In this document: in pieces, positions 1 through 12,284 of the stretch
Layout of the letters: each line of letters begins with the position of its first letter
Numbering within the stretch: the stretch's first letter is position 1
Notes under the pieces: model-generated
Seen by the model: only the letters and a program-made list of their open reading frames with translations
Database searches by the model: none
Told to the model about the DNA's origin: nothing
Made by a program: the position numbers and the translations under genes
DNA from: Geosiphon pyriformis
Taxonomy: Eukaryota; Glomeromycota; Glomeromycetes; Archaeosporales; Geosiphonaceae
Direction: 5' to 3'
Length of the DNA: 64,000 nucleotides
NCBI GenBank assembly: GCA_016748015.1
Contig: JAAOMT010000523.1
Span: forward strand, 1,182,493 to 1,246,492

Positions 1-84
1 CTTAAAAGACCAGCAGACAAATTAATCACATCACCAGCTACAGGCATTGTTATGGGTAAACTTGGTGGATATGAGAAATGGTAA
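1..84 (+). CDS. Possible C-terminal end of a gene cut by the window edge
   Basis: Frame 1 is open from the first base to a TAA at 82-84 and would encode 27 residues ending in GKLGGYEKW. The stretch is richer in G and C than what follows and has no low-complexity bias, which is why I list it. I do not recognise the family. It could equally be a transposon remnant or chance. Nothing in the window can confirm a start or an intron. Confidence 0.25.
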   Translation, partial: LKRPADKLITSPATGIVMGKLGGYEKW

Positions 85-835
85 TGTTTAGTGCTCTCAA
101 TTATTGATGATGTATCTTCCACATAATTCTGTTGGCTTAGTCTTGATTATCAGTCTCTGAAGGTCTATTTCTGGATGTGAATTTACCCATTGAGTTCTTT
201 TGTTATAAGACACAGAGTTTGTCTTTCATTGATTGCAATGTTTTCCATAAATGTGAGCTTTCTTTTCTAAGCTAATGAGTGCAGTCGTTAGGGTTTGATG
301 TTGTCTTTTTGCCTTTTTGGTAAGCTAACAAGATAATATTAATATCCAAAACTTAAGAGGAGCTTCCCTCTTTTACTAGGCTATCACAAAGTTTATTTCC
401 AGACAGTCGATTTTACTATATTGCCACTCCACAAAAAAATAAGAAAAAAAAAGAAAAAAAAAGAAAAAAAAGATAAATTAGTATCATCAATTGCCATGAT
501 CAAGAGTGATTGGTCCAAATTGTTGATTGTTTGAAGTGGTTATGCTAAGAGCATCTGTCCTAGAATGAAGGTATAAAACAAAGGTTAATTCACATAAATT
601 CCATGAAGTTTGGGAACATGAATTTGTGACTCTGATTTCTTTAATAATTGGTTTATTTCAGAAGATGAAAAATAGGGAGGATAATAAATAATAAAAGAGT
701 ATGGATATTTTATTCTTGTCTAGAGGTTCATATTTATCTGTCTGTCTGTCTTTTCTAACTTTTATAACTACTTGCTTTTATACATTCTTTTGGTTTTACA
801 AGATTGCTTTCAATTGTCTCACTATTATTAGCTAT
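85..835. other. Non-coding AT-rich stretch with an A-rich low-complexity run
   Basis: No gene is supported here. An A-rich run of the form (A)n-G-(A)n lies at about 433-476. The ORFs at 701-998 consist of T-rich hydrophobic codons and look like chance. Confidence 0.5.
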
Positions 836-1065
836 TGCTTTGTTATTTCTGTTATTGCTTTGTTTTTCTACATTATTGCTAGTTATCCTATGTTATAATA
901 CATTATCTAACATTATTACATATTATTCTGTGTTATCCTGTGTTATAATATGTTATCCTATGTTATTGTGTGCTATTCTGTATTATTCTGCGTTATAACA
1001 TGTTATCTTACATTATAATGCATTATCCAACGTTATTGTGCTATTCTGTGTTATCTCACATTTCT
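836..1065. repeat. Degenerate short tandem repeat built on TGTTAT / CATTAT units
   Basis: The stretch is a loose tandem array in which TGTTAT, TATTAT or CATTAT is followed by a variable 3-6 base spacer (C, T and A rich), repeated well over a dozen times. The unit is imperfect, about 9-12 bases. It is not coding; the two ORFs over it are by-products of the repeat. Confidence 0.55.
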
Positions 1066-1084
1066 TCCTAACTTTGGATTGGTT

Positions 1085-1245
1085 TTTCTACTTGAATAAC
1101 AGCATCTTCAGCTTCTTAAACAACAGACCATAAAAGTATATACTATTCACACAAGCTTTTTTTTTGCCACTAGACTGGGTCCCCAATTCAGCCAAACCAA
1201 CACCAAAATCACCAGCAAAAGTGTCCACTGAATCTATAGTAACAA
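1085..1245 (-). pseudogene. Short relic of a LINE ORF1 N-terminal region
   Basis: On the minus strand the translation runs through IDSVDTFAGDFGVGLAEL and SGKKKACVNS, then decays into a stop. This wording matches my memory of the N-terminal part of Glomeromycotina LINE ORF1 proteins, upstream of the RRM-like domain. It belongs to a different subfamily from LINE1 and LINE2 in this window, whose N-terminal regions differ. Only about 150 bases survive. The assignment rests on recall of the family, not on a search. Confidence 0.4.
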
Positions 1246-4200
1246 AAAAAGAAAAATTGGAAGAAATAATTAGAAAAAAAACAAGAGGAAAAAAAAAAGA
1301 CTAATTAAAACTTCAATAAAATTTTGCTCTCATTATGGTCAGAGGATTGACAAGAGAGAAAATTTTTTGGTATTTTGTTATATTTGTCTTTGGTATTTGT
1401 ATTTTTTTAATAAGCAATCTTAGTTTTTTGATTATATTCATGTTTTTTTTTGGTATTTTTTATTAAACAATTTTTAATATTATAATTTTAGCACTTTTTT
1501 ATAATTAATTAGTAATTTCAACAAATATAATTAATAAATTAATATAGTAATTAATTAGTATTTTATTAATAGCTATAATCAAAAATTATTGTTCTAGTTT
1601 TGTTTAAGTAACTGTAATAAATTCAAATAATATTAATATAATTATGATGTTAATTTTAACTTTAATAACTTTGAAGTTATTTATGTAATAAATATGATAA
1701 AAGTTTATTAATAAGTTAATTAATTTGTAATTTTTAATAAAATTAAAAATAACTAAACTAATCTTAATATTGAGTTTGTCTTTTTTTTAATTTATTAATT
1801 GATATATATATATAAATTTTTATAATACAAGATTTCTAAAATTTCTACAATTTTTTGAATTATTGTTAGAATTTTTAATATTCTTGAAATTTTTGGTATT
1901 TTTATCAATATTCTTGAAATTCTTAGTGTTATGTGTTTTAATAATTTTTTATTTTGCTATTAATTATTTATAATATTATTATTTTCTACAAATAATAATA
2001 TTTTCTTTTTTTAATATTAAGCTTTGTTAAAATTTTCTAGGTTTTTTTCTTGAATAAATTTGTATACTTTTTTTCTATTATGATTTTGAAAATTTCTGTT
2101 CTTAATTTTTCAAATTATAAATTGTTTATTTTTTCCAATTGGTTTGCTGTTATATTTTCTATAACTAAATATAATAGTATTTTTTTATATTTATAAAAAA
2201 TTGTATATAATTAGTAAATTGCTTTTACATAAATTATTAAGTTGTTTTTTCCAATAAAGTATTATATTTGTTGTATTATTTGTTTGTTAAATATTTATTT
2301 AAAGCTATCAGTATATAGTATCTAAATATTTAGCTATTGTTTCAAATAATAATAGCAGTATGCTATTAAAAACTGTTTTTTTCAAGTTTTTTAATTTTCT
2401 TTTATTAGCACTTCTGATTGAATATTTGTTATTAGATTTTTAAAAGTTTTTTTACTTTTCTGATAAATTATTTTATATAGTTATTTTTTTGTTTTTGTAT
2501 TTTGCTATATGAAGTTTTTTTAACTGTTTTGTTTTTTTAAGTGTTTTTATAACAAATTTCTTGTTTGTTAACTGTTATTTTCATGTCTAAGTTTTTTGTT
2601 TTCAATATTTAAAACAACTGTTGTGCTGTTATATATATTTTATCTGTTATTTCTATTTTTTGTTTTTTTTTGATGTGTTTTAATTATATTTATAACAATT
2701 TTTAGTTTTGTAATATGCTGGCTTTAATTATAATAATTGGTTTTAAATCTTGTAAAATTTCATCTGGTTTAATTAATATTTTTTGTGTTTCTAACTGTAA
2801 TATACTAAAATTTATTAATATTTTACTATAATATAACTTTAATTAATTTTCATATGCTGCTTTAGTTAAAATTTTGTTTTCTAGTTGCAGTTTGTATAAT
2901 CTATTTTCAAGTTTTTTTTTTAATATAGAATAATCAATTCTATTTTGGATTAAATTTTTTACTTTATTGTTTTTTTGTTTTTGTATAATATAAAAATATT
3001 TTGTTTTTAATCTTAATTTTAGCTGATTTTTTTAACAACTGACTATCATGTTTTTTTTTTGTAATTTTTTAATATAGTTAGCTGTTGTTTTTTTTGTTTT
3101 TCAAGATTTTTATTAAGTTATATATTTATCTTAATAGTGTTATCTAAAATGTGTTTTTTATTATTGGTTTTATTAAATATGTTACTATTTTTCTTTTTAT
3201 TAGCAATATTGTTTTTTTGTTATATATTAATTTAAATAGTATCTTACTTTATTATTTAGTAAGTAAATAGTATTAATAATATAAATATATCTTATTTTTT
3301 TGGTTTTTTTAACTAATTTTGGCTAATGTTTTATATAATATTTTATTAAATCTTTTAATTAAGCTATTTGTTTATAGATAATATAATAATAACAATAATC
3401 TTTTAACTTCAAATTTTTTGTTTAATTCTGCCAATATTTTGTTTACAAAATAAATTTTTTGATTTGATAATAATTTTTTTAAATATTGTTATTAGGTAAA
3501 AACTATGAATTTAGTAACTTCTTAGCAACAACAATAATTTCCACTAGTAATATTTATTATCATAATTATAGCTACTAACTATAGCATATTATAAATATAT
3601 AGACTATTTTAGTAAGTAAAAGAGTGAAAAGGGGGTGCATAATAAAGTTATTAAAAGTGAAAAAAAAGTATTGTTATTATTATTTGTTTTTGGACAAAAA
3701 TTAGTCTTAGGTATTATAAAAGGGAAAGAGAAGTCACATCTCTTTATATATATCAAAAAGTGCAACCAACAACAATAGCAAAACCAAATTACTTTAATAA
3801 ATACATAACTAGAATTTTTTTAATTAGTTGTCAAAAAAATGTAGTATTTAAATGTCCAACTTTGAAAATAAAATTATAAAAATTATTAAAGAATTGTAAA
3901 AATAAAACATAACTAAAATAGATTTCGATTAAACTTTTTATTGTTGAGACCACTCTTTAATAATGTAATATTTTATTACTTATTTTAATATTTAACAACT
4001 TGTTTGATAAAACAAGACTTAATGTGAAATAGTGATAACACATAATTTGAAAATCAAAAGTAATAGAAAGACTTGAAATAGTGCTAACAAGTAGGTAAGA
4101 AGTTATAAATAACATAATTCCAAATGGTAATAAGAAATATGAGAAAGCATACTTAAAATTATGATAATAGATTGATGTTACAAATTGTAATACATACATA

Positions 4201-4455
4201 ATTATTTCACTAATACAGCAAGCACTAAGAAAAAATTGTGATTATTTTAAGATACGTCTGGTATTACAAAACCAAATATTTCGGTGCAACTTTGAGAATT
4301 GATCCTTATTGAGTAAAGTTTATATGCTTCTGTTATTTATGTATAATAATATATCCACAAGATTAAAATTTACAATAAATATTATATATGAAAAAATATG
4401 TGCATTGAAATTATATATGACAATAAGCTGTCAAGTGACATACTAATTTATTTAT
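1246..4455. other. Extremely AT-rich intergenic stretch, no gene seen
   Basis: Long T-rich then A/T-mixed sequence with frequent stops in all frames. The 80-residue minus ORF at 3957-4199 has low-complexity composition and no recognisable motif. About 3600-3760 is slightly less AT-rich (a short G-run near 3630) but shows no coding signal. Confidence 0.6.
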
Positions 4456-6813
4456 TTAGTATAAGTTGTCTAAGATACAAAAAGGATCTTTCTTTTGTTT
4501 TTGCTTTTTCAAAGGAGACTCTGTAGTTTCATGCAATGGTGATGAGGGTGGAGACGGAGTAGAAAGTCTTTTTTGAGAATATTTTCGAATCTTTGCAACC
4601 AGTTCTATTTGTGTATGCTAAATAATAAAAATAAAAATAATGTGAACACTGGTGGAATGATTGAAAAGGAAAATATATTATGTATAGCCATATATACCCG
4701 TAATGCTAGAAGATTTTCCAAGAAATCTGGCAAAAGGTCTTCCATCTCAGATAAAATTGTTGGCAACATCAATGTCACCATCTCAGTAAAAAAATAAATT
4801 TTTTTTGAAGTATTGTATACAAGGGAATAGATCGTCCACCTTGTGCCTATACCAAATAAGAAAAATTTTAGCAGAAAAAATTTAAATTGCACTAAATAAA
4901 TAAGATGCATTTTTACACATACCTGTAATCTGAATGCCCATTACAAAGACCTCTTCAAGTTCATTTTTTTTAAAATGTAATTTATTCCAAAAGGAATCAA
5001 GACAGTCCTTCATTACTATTTTTATTTTAGAATGATCTTGCCGGAACTTGGTATCATCCATGGGACCTTCAGTATTCCCTGCTTCAAGCACCAATAATTC
5101 GACTTTGTAAGAACGTAATGATATTATTAAATCCATCTTTTTCGATGGTGGTTCTAATTCCATATATTCTTCATGTACAAATTTTCGCTTTCTACATGTA
5201 ACACTATGAGAGTCTTTTTCAATCCTAAAAAAATTTAAAAGTTGATATTATTGGAAGATCATTCCAATGTAAAATTTTGACACCTACCAGTTAAGCTCGA
5301 AAGTGCCAATATCAAATTCTTCAAATATGAATCCAATAATTGGGCTTAGTATCTTGACAATGTAATCTCTTTCCCGATGTTGCATTACAAGAATGTTTAC
5401 TTCCCTCCGTAAACAGAGATGGCTAAATAAAATTTCAGTTAGTATCCATAAAAAACAATTCAATGACCTTCCATTTTGTTCCGTTCAAATGTTCAGCCAT
5501 AACTTACAAAAATTCAATAACTCCAGCAGTCAATTGGGCATCTTCAGATTTTAAAATTGAGAATTTGTCTTTCCATAATTTTAAATCATTTAATGATCTC
5601 TATAAAAATACAATAATAATCTATAAATATGTTATAAGCAATGTAACTACAAACAAAAAAAAATAACCTACCATTTGGCCACATCCATCATGTAACAAAT
5701 TTTGTGCTCCCTTGTCAATTAAATCCTTACATAATTTCTTCTTTGATCTGTTAAACAATTGAGCATAATCCGATGTTTTTAGTATTCTGCCCCAATCAAC
5801 TTTCTTCCAATTTGAGAGATCTACAATTCGTGATTCAATGGACCTGGATTTTTTTTTTAGTAATTGAACGGAGAATGAATATTATTTGCTAAAAGCATAC
5901 AGTTACAAATCATTACTATAACATACTGCACTCGCAAATTTTCTTGCTTTAATCTTTCCATAACTTTATCCCAAATTTCCTCAAGATTTAAATTGGAAAA
6001 TATCAAATCAGATATCTGCAACAGTAATGAAAATTTCAAATATTGTTTAAAAGATTATGTTAAAATAAAAAAACTGTCCTCATTATAAATACCTTATCCA
6101 CAATAATACTATCAATTTCCGGATTATTTACATCTTGGTCATGAGTGCTTAATATTTGTATATTTTCGTAAACAATTGGGTTGTTATTAGGATTCATGGA
6201 GTTATGCTTGAGAATAAGAAAAACTTATTAAGTAACCCAAAGTACAATTTGTCTCAAGATAGTAACATAAACAAACCTCAGCTTCATTTGATGTTTTTTT
6301 AACATTGAAGGAATTTTCAGAGTCGTGTCCAGTGAATAGTGTTTTGGAATGACTGCTTACTGAAGAAGGTATTTCTGATCGAAGAGAGTTCAATTTCATG
6401 TCCATCATTTGTACTGCAACTTCTGATCCATATAGATTAGTTTTTGTTTCAAATAAATTTTCATTCACCTGTAAACCAGTTAGTTTTTTTGCAAGTAAAT
6501 CAATAATAAAAATTAATAAATTATTTCTTACCCTTTTATCCATTCTGTCGAAAACTGCTGTAGCCTCTTTGAATTGGAAAATTCTTTCCACGTCATTATA
6601 AAGTTTTGTAGCTTTATCCTGTGCCTTTTTATTTATTGAACAATGTGTACTTGCTAATTGAAGCTGATGTTTAAATTCAGCTATGATACCCTCACGATTT
6701 TCGGATGTGACCATTGTACAATTTTTTTCAATAGAATCTAGACAATCTATGATGCACCATTTCGAATAGTTTGTTTCCCTAAAGTACTTGCTGATCTCAT
6801 CTGAAGTTTTCAT
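4456..6813 (-). CDS. Ten-exon gene of unknown function (562 aa)
   Basis: Exons on the minus strand: 6532-6813, 6277-6468, 6093-6206, 5927-6015, 5672-5843, 5508-5599, 5288-5422, 4923-5224, 4698-4846, 4456-4617. All introns are GT-AG, mostly 60-150 bp (the longest, between exons 8 and 9, is 76 bp), and phase is kept throughout, giving 562 residues from the ATG at 6813. The N-terminal part is polar and probably helical. The C-terminal third holds a conserved-looking block (VELLVLEAGNTEG, then DDTKF and DHSK, then KDCLDSFW and EEVFVMGIQITG) followed by a basic Ser/Pro-rich tail. I associate this block with a multi-copy Glomeromycotina family of unknown role. The spacing of Glu, Asp and Lys faintly recalls PD-(D/E)XK nucleases, but that is speculation. 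It sits between retroelements, yet the intact splicing argues it is a live gene or a very recent duplicate. Confidence 0.75.
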
Positions 6814-6902
6814 GCTAAATAATAATAAACATTGTTAATACAAAGTTAATGTCAATAATTTTTCTTTTAAAAAGAAAATTGTTGGCATAGACATAATGAT
6901 CT

Positions 6903-7163
6903 CTGGAAAGAAGTTGCCAATCTCATGTGCTAAAGCCGATCCTAGCAGGAGCATGACGCCTACTTTCCAAACATCGATCGAGGGAGGTCCACAGTAAGTG
7001 AAGCAGTTCCCACGCATCGTAGGGAGGCATTAAGTCTAATATACTGGAAAGAAGTTGCCAATCTCATGTGCTAAGCCGATCCTAGCAGGAGCATGACGCC
7101 TACTTTCCAAACATCGATCGAGGGAGGTCCACAGTAAGTGAAGCAGTTCCCACGCATCGTAGG
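6903..7163. repeat. Direct duplication of a ~120 bp GC-richer module
   Basis: Copy 1 (6903-7023) and copy 2 (7044-7163) start with CTGGAAAGAAGTTGCC and end with CACGCATCGTAGG. They are identical except for one A missing in copy 2, with a period of 141 bases. The module has near-balanced base composition, unlike the AT-rich flanks, so it looks inserted. In one minus frame copy 1 reads PPSIDVWKVGVMLLLGS, vaguely like a protein-kinase subdomain IX segment; copy 2 is frame-shifted by its deletion. The near-identity means the duplication is recent. Confidence 0.85.
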
Positions 7164-7730
7164 ATATTGTAGTTTGCCAACATTTGAACAAAAAAATGCT
7201 ACGCATACTTTCCTGATATAATGGTATATACTAGGATGAGAAATCTTGAAAACAAAACAAAAGTTGTCTATTTAAATTATGCGTTAACACGTGTTCTCTG
7301 TTACGTAATAACCATACTAAATCAAAAATAACATATTAATATAATTTCACCGTGTAACAATTAATATGCGCACATTTTAAAAAGTCCAAAATAACAATTC
7401 AATAAATAGTTAATCATCATCATCATATGTATGATTTTTTCTCAACAAATATAAAATAGAGTAAATATTTTATATATTTTCACTTTATTAGTGATAGCAT
7501 AATACAAAATTATAATCAAATTTATAGGATGAAAATTTCAGTCAATATTGTTAAATGTTAATAGATTTTAAACTTTTTTTAATTAAATAAATCAAATAAA
7601 AAGATTTTAGATTAATAATATTCCAAATTAATGTTTTTTTATTGTTTAGTTTATTAATTATGTTTATAAATATTCTAATTAAAAAACATTATCAAAATAA
7701 TTTTTTGGTTATTGTTATTTAAATAATAAA
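7164..7730. other. AT-rich intergenic stretch
   Basis: No coding signal or repeat structure is visible apart from short A/T tracts. Confidence 0.5.
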
Positions 7731-7734
7731 TACA

Positions 7735-8700
7735 GTGTTATCGGAGGTTTTTGGTCTCTTTTCTTTAATGTTGTTGATGCCTGTTTACTGTAAATTCACA
7801 TTTTCTGGATGTGGTTGAACCTCTAGTAACTGAATTTATCTTCAAATTATCTCCTATAATTTAAACTGCTGGGCTTATAAGTGGAATGGCCAATTCCATG
7901 CCAGTTACTTTATATAGTTATGTGGTAGTAAACGTCAACTCTTTCCCAGGAATTGCTTATCTGGAAGCTCACTAAAAATGTGTAGTTACTTTGCTGTGAA
8001 AATCAACTCTTCTATAGAAGTTCTTGTCTGTAGGCTACTCAACTAATTTATAATAAGAAAAGAAAGAGAATAAAAGAAATGTAAAAGAAAAAGTAAAACT
8101 GATAATTTATGGAAGTCATTTCGGATCCAGGCCTGGAAGTGCTTTAATAGTTTACTGAAATTGGTAGCTAGTCAATTTCAAACTGTTAGTAGGAATTGGT
8201 TAATTTCAAGAGAAATAATTAAGGATTTGATTTTTTGAATTATTTGATATTTATTTTGTTTTTGTACGTAAAGGATGATTCTAATTATTCAATCTAAAGC
8301 AAGATACATTTTCTCGAAAAGAGAAGCTCTTCTTTTATACAACTTGTCATAACACTATTCTATGAACTTGAACTTTGCTATTTTCTATAATTTTGCTGAA
8401 CTAAAGATATATTTCAGTAAACTACAAGTTATTTCTGTGAACTATTAGATTTTTCGGCAAACTATCAATTATTTCGGCACACTTTTTGAATGTTACATAG
8501 TTCGGGATATTGCATAATTGATCATTGTAATTAGGTTACATTTGTGTTATGTACAAATTGGGTTATTAATTAAATGATAATTTTGGATATTTTGCTAATG
8601 TAATACATGATAATTTGAAATGATAATATATGCTAATTAATGATAAGATTTATAAGGGTAATTTTATGCTAAACAATATCTCTAATTTTGTCTGGCAACA
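7735..8700. mobile_element. Solo-LTR-like element, copy A
   Basis: A 966 bp unit begins TGTTATCGGAGG and ends TCTGGCAACA, so it has the TG...CA ends of an LTR, with short imperfect inverted ends. It is flanked by ACAG on both sides (7731-7734 and 8701-8704), a 4 bp target duplication. A second copy lies at 24038-25025. The interior has no ORF but contains a loose internal repeat at about 8395-8490, in which TTTC.GYAAACTA-type units recur every ~30 bases. An LTR left by recombination between the two LTRs of a retrotransposon explains all this; a non-autonomous DNA transposon is the main alternative. Confidence 0.7.
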
Positions 8701-8876
8701 ACAGTATAAATATAAAAACATATTAATTTTTTTTCTTTTTTTTTAACATTGTTTTAAATTTTAATGAAATTATTTTAGCAAATTAATTGAAATAAAGTTA
8801 TAAAGTAAAAATAAAATTATATATATAGAGATAAATATATATAAAAAATATTAATAAAGATAATAAATGCAATAGT

Positions 8877-9011
8877 TTTTTTTTATTATTATTATTTAAT
8901 GAGTGAAATCCAAACACTACCTAGTACAATACATCATACTAGTGATCTAAACTAGGCATAAATCATGCTTTTTCTACACGTGACCAGCCACTTAGACTAA
9001 TCAGGACAACA
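8877..9011 (-). other. LINE1 3' UTR and poly-A tail
   Basis: About 130 bases after the ORF2 stop are conserved among the three LINEs: a CAACCACTA-type or CAAACACTA block, CACGTGACCAGCCACTTAG or a close variant, then a poly-A tail seen as a T tract on the plus strand. Such a conserved 3' end is what the element's RT recognises. Confidence 0.7.
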
Positions 9012-9470
9012 CTAGGCACCTATATGCACCGAGACCAAGTTACTTACACCTGAAAAAAATAAACTAGATTTACAAAACCCAAAACTAACACCAAGTGCAT
9101 CAGCAATACCCAACAATCTAACCACACTGGACGAGAGCACTAAAGAAAGACCAGAAACCGAGATAGAAATAGAGTCGTCACATGAGACCAAGCCACCTTT
9201 CTCTATAACAGCTCTGTGTTTCACACGCACCAGCCAAATATCATCACAGAATGCAAGACAGAATTCATGAACAAATGCCACAATATTTTGAGCCACTGTT
9301 TTAGAGTTTTTGAAAACAGAAAGAGATTCACAATACCACTCATTGAAAACAAAGCCCTTACATATAGCCGTACTAACAACAGCATCAGAAGTACAAGCAG
9401 AAAGCAACTGTGAAACACATGAAGTCGAGTGAGATAAACCTGATCACGTTTTCCAAACAGATGCATAAGT
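9012..9470 (-). pseudogene. LINE1 ORF2 C-terminal end
   Basis: The last ~150 residues of ORF2 continue in shifted frames at 9012-9466. They end in a block (LGIADALGVSFGF, SLFFSGVSNLV) that is closely matched by LINE2 (LGIDEAFAISFGL) and LINE3 (LDVSESFAVSFGF). The function of this C-terminal region is unknown. The frame break near 9450 lies in a short duplicated segment that encodes the Phe-Asp-Ala-Gly-Asp motif twice (9480-9545). Confidence 0.75.
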
Positions 9471-10460
9471 GTTTATCAACCTAGCATAATCACCAGCATC
9501 GAATAGGCACAAAAACACATGATCACCAGCATCAAATGGGCACGAAAACACATAATTTGAAATTTCAACATCACTACAAAACAAACACATCACACTGGGG
9601 TATTCCTTATTGTAAAGCCACTTTTGCACAGCAACAGGAAGATGATAATGCAACGCTTTCATAAAATATGTCTGAGATCCAGCAGTATGAACACTAGTGA
9701 AACCAGCAGCCAAGTAAGAGTCCGGATGCCACACCGAACATGATCTGAACCAATCAACATCAATACGTAGGCTATCCACCAATACCCGAGAACCAGAACC
9801 GACCTCCCAATGTGCATAGTAAATAGAGTGAAAAACACCATGAACAAAATGCCTAGAATTACCAGAAACCACAGTACCACCAGCCTTAAGAAAATGTTCA
9901 TCGATCCTGTAAGGAAGACACACATCAGAAGACGTAGCAGCTCTAGCCAAAGTGTTAGCACACTCATTGCCCAAGACTCCAGAGTGACCTCTAACTTTAA
10001 TCCAATTAACATCCAAATTTTTGCGATGAATGACATTAAAAATATGGTGGCGTTCGACCCAACACCGATTTCTGAAATCTGGACGCTCCAACATTAACTC
10101 TGACTTGCATGCATTCAAAGCGGCCTGGCTGTCCGAAAACAGATTAACTGAACGAGAAGGAGGGACACACTCGAGAGCCAAAGCAATAGCCTGCAGCTCT
10201 GTCATGATAGAAGAAACCAAACCAGAAACTTCCACACCCAAACCCAAATCAATGTCCTTAAAAAAAACAGCTGCGTCAGCCTTCATATCAAGAGTACCCA
10301 GCCCACACAAAGAACCATCCGTAAACAGAGAAAGGCAATTGGAATCAACCTTCAACAAGCGATTACAAACAACATCAAACTCACAAGACTCAAGTACATC
10401 AGACGAGTCAACATTTAGTGGCAAAAGAGAACAAATGGGAGATGACCCAGAACCAGACAA
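9444..10460 (-). pseudogene. LINE1 ORF2, RNase H domain and cysteine-rich segment
   Basis: An open stretch of 338 residues carries the RNase H motifs in order: FTDGSL (Asp), MTELQAIALAL (Glu), FSDSQAAL (Asp), and KVRGHSGVLGNECAN (His; the usual terminal Asp is Asn). Downstream is a C-terminal element with CLFCSDVEISNYVFSC, a Cys-x2-Cys ... Cys pattern shared with LINE2 and LINE3. RNase H in fungal LINEs removes the RNA template during insertion. Relationship to the Tad/I groups is inferred from this domain order. Confidence 0.85.
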
Positions 10461-10592
10461 AAAGTGAACAGCAGCAATGAATCAATCAGGAATCAGGCCC
10501 CAAGGGTCCAGTCTTTTCCATCATTTGAAAGTCCTCCATTCGAAAACAGAACCAGTTCGATCGCGAAGCTGCTTAACAAAGGCAATTCCATA

Positions 10593-12284
10593 TCACCGAA
10601 GCGAAGAGACACATTTATAAAAAGTAAACTCGCCAAGCACAATAGACATTGGGGTCCCCTTTTGAAAACGAAAAACATTGATCACGAGACCACCCAGAGA
10701 AAGGTTGCAACCCAAAAAAATCCGAACAACACCAGCCAAAAAATTATTCAAAGGATTGACATTAATACGAGAAGGGAAAAGCAGGGAGTGACGAGGGCAC
10801 CAGCTGAGAACCTGTAAATCATGAGATCTATGTGCGAACAGGCAGCCCAAAATACCTACTGAATTGGCAAAACAAACAACAGCAGCTAATTTGCTCTCAG
10901 CCTGGATCTGTTCAAAAGATTTCAACCTGTACAGAGAAGGATGATGAATAGTATTATTGGAAAAGTCGAGTGGCAGGCCAGATTTGGACTTCAAACTTTT
11001 ACGAATCATAGTGTCCCATTTTGCACACACACTAATAGGAACAAAACTAAACTGAGTCCTGTAGGCAATTATGGAGTGAAGAACTGCTGACACCAAATAC
11101 GAGAACTGCTTATAAGAGATAGCCTTTCTCAGAACAAGGTTGGTGAAAAACTGGACATCCAAGCGTGCCTTAGCCAAGCTAGACTTTGACAAACCTTCAG
11201 TAGACAGAAAGATACCCAGGTACCGATAAGGCTCTCCCTTTTTGGCTATCAAAATAGGCAAACCACTGATCAACAAATGAGAACTGGAAACTCTACAATT
11301 AATGGGAATGGCCACCGTTTTGTCATTATTGATCGAAATGTCATTGACTCAAAAAAACTCACTAGCAACATTGAGAATATGTTGGGTGGCAGCCTGGCTG
11401 CTACCAATCCAAATCATATTGTTGACGAAAACACCAGCAGTAAGAAAAGAAGTCAAACCAGCCCAAGATTTAGCGCAACCAGTGTTGGCAACAAAACGAG
11501 AGTCTAACTTGTATCCACATACACTTTCTTGTCTCTTGACCTCACACAAAAGAGGATCATAAAATATGCGTCAGAGAAGAGGAGAAAACACCTCCTCTTG
11601 ATCCAAACCATCATGTACTCAATATCTATCAGTCAACCCAAAACCCATCATAACTCTGTTGATCCGATCATTGTGGATGCTACCAAAAAACCGAATGAAT
11701 TTTTTACACATTTTTATTCTGACCAAGCTTTTCCTCAGATGCTCTCAGCCAACAGAATCATAAGCCTTTTGCATGTCTTGTAAGACCAGCCACAGCTCTC
11801 GGTTCTTTTCCAAAGCATCCTCAATGACCGATCCAATAGCAAAAATAGGAGACTGCATGGTCGTGCCTTTTAAAACAGAAAAATTATCTCCCTTTAGAAC
11901 GTCGAAAACACTACAAGCCGAAGAAATTCTGTCCGAAAGCACTTTAGAAAGGATTTTGCGAGCCGTCTCAACCAAAGCAATAGGATGGGTATTTGTAAGA
12001 ACGCCCTCCCACTTATATGGTTTGGGGATCAACGACATTCAAGCCTCCTTCCAAGGCCCAGGAACAGATCCCCGCTCCAAGCAAACATTCAAAAGCACTA
12101 AAAGCATATCCAAAACTGATTTGTTGCAATGTTTCTACAACTCATTCGAGATACCAGAGAGACCAGCTGCTTTCCCATCAGGCAGGTTCAAAACAACACT
12201 AAACATTTTATCAAAATCAATTAGGCTTATTACACCAGAAAAAGCGTCATCAAAAACATACTCTAAAAACTGATATTGGCAATC
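10593..12284 (-). pseudogene. LINE1 ORF2, reverse transcriptase domain
   Basis: The RT fingers/palm region reads LPDGKAAGLSGISNEL, SLIPKPYKWEG, LTNTHPIALVETARKIL, LQDMQKAYDSVG (motif A) and a thumb region to ~10600. Stops interrupt at about 12144, 12039 and 11744; each falls on a Trp position that is TGG in LINE2 or LINE3 or in the motif consensus. The palm motif C, FVDDTIW in the other two copies, here reads FVNNMIW (about 11420), so both catalytic Asp are Asn. A paired small insertion and deletion near 11347 creates one more stop. Confidence 0.85.

Noticed and set aside
6835-7017. Kinase-like reading (IDVWKVGVMLL) of the 120 bp module
   Set aside because: Only ~17 residues resemble a kinase subdomain, no other kinase motif is present, and the second copy is frame-shifted. 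Kept as a repeat.
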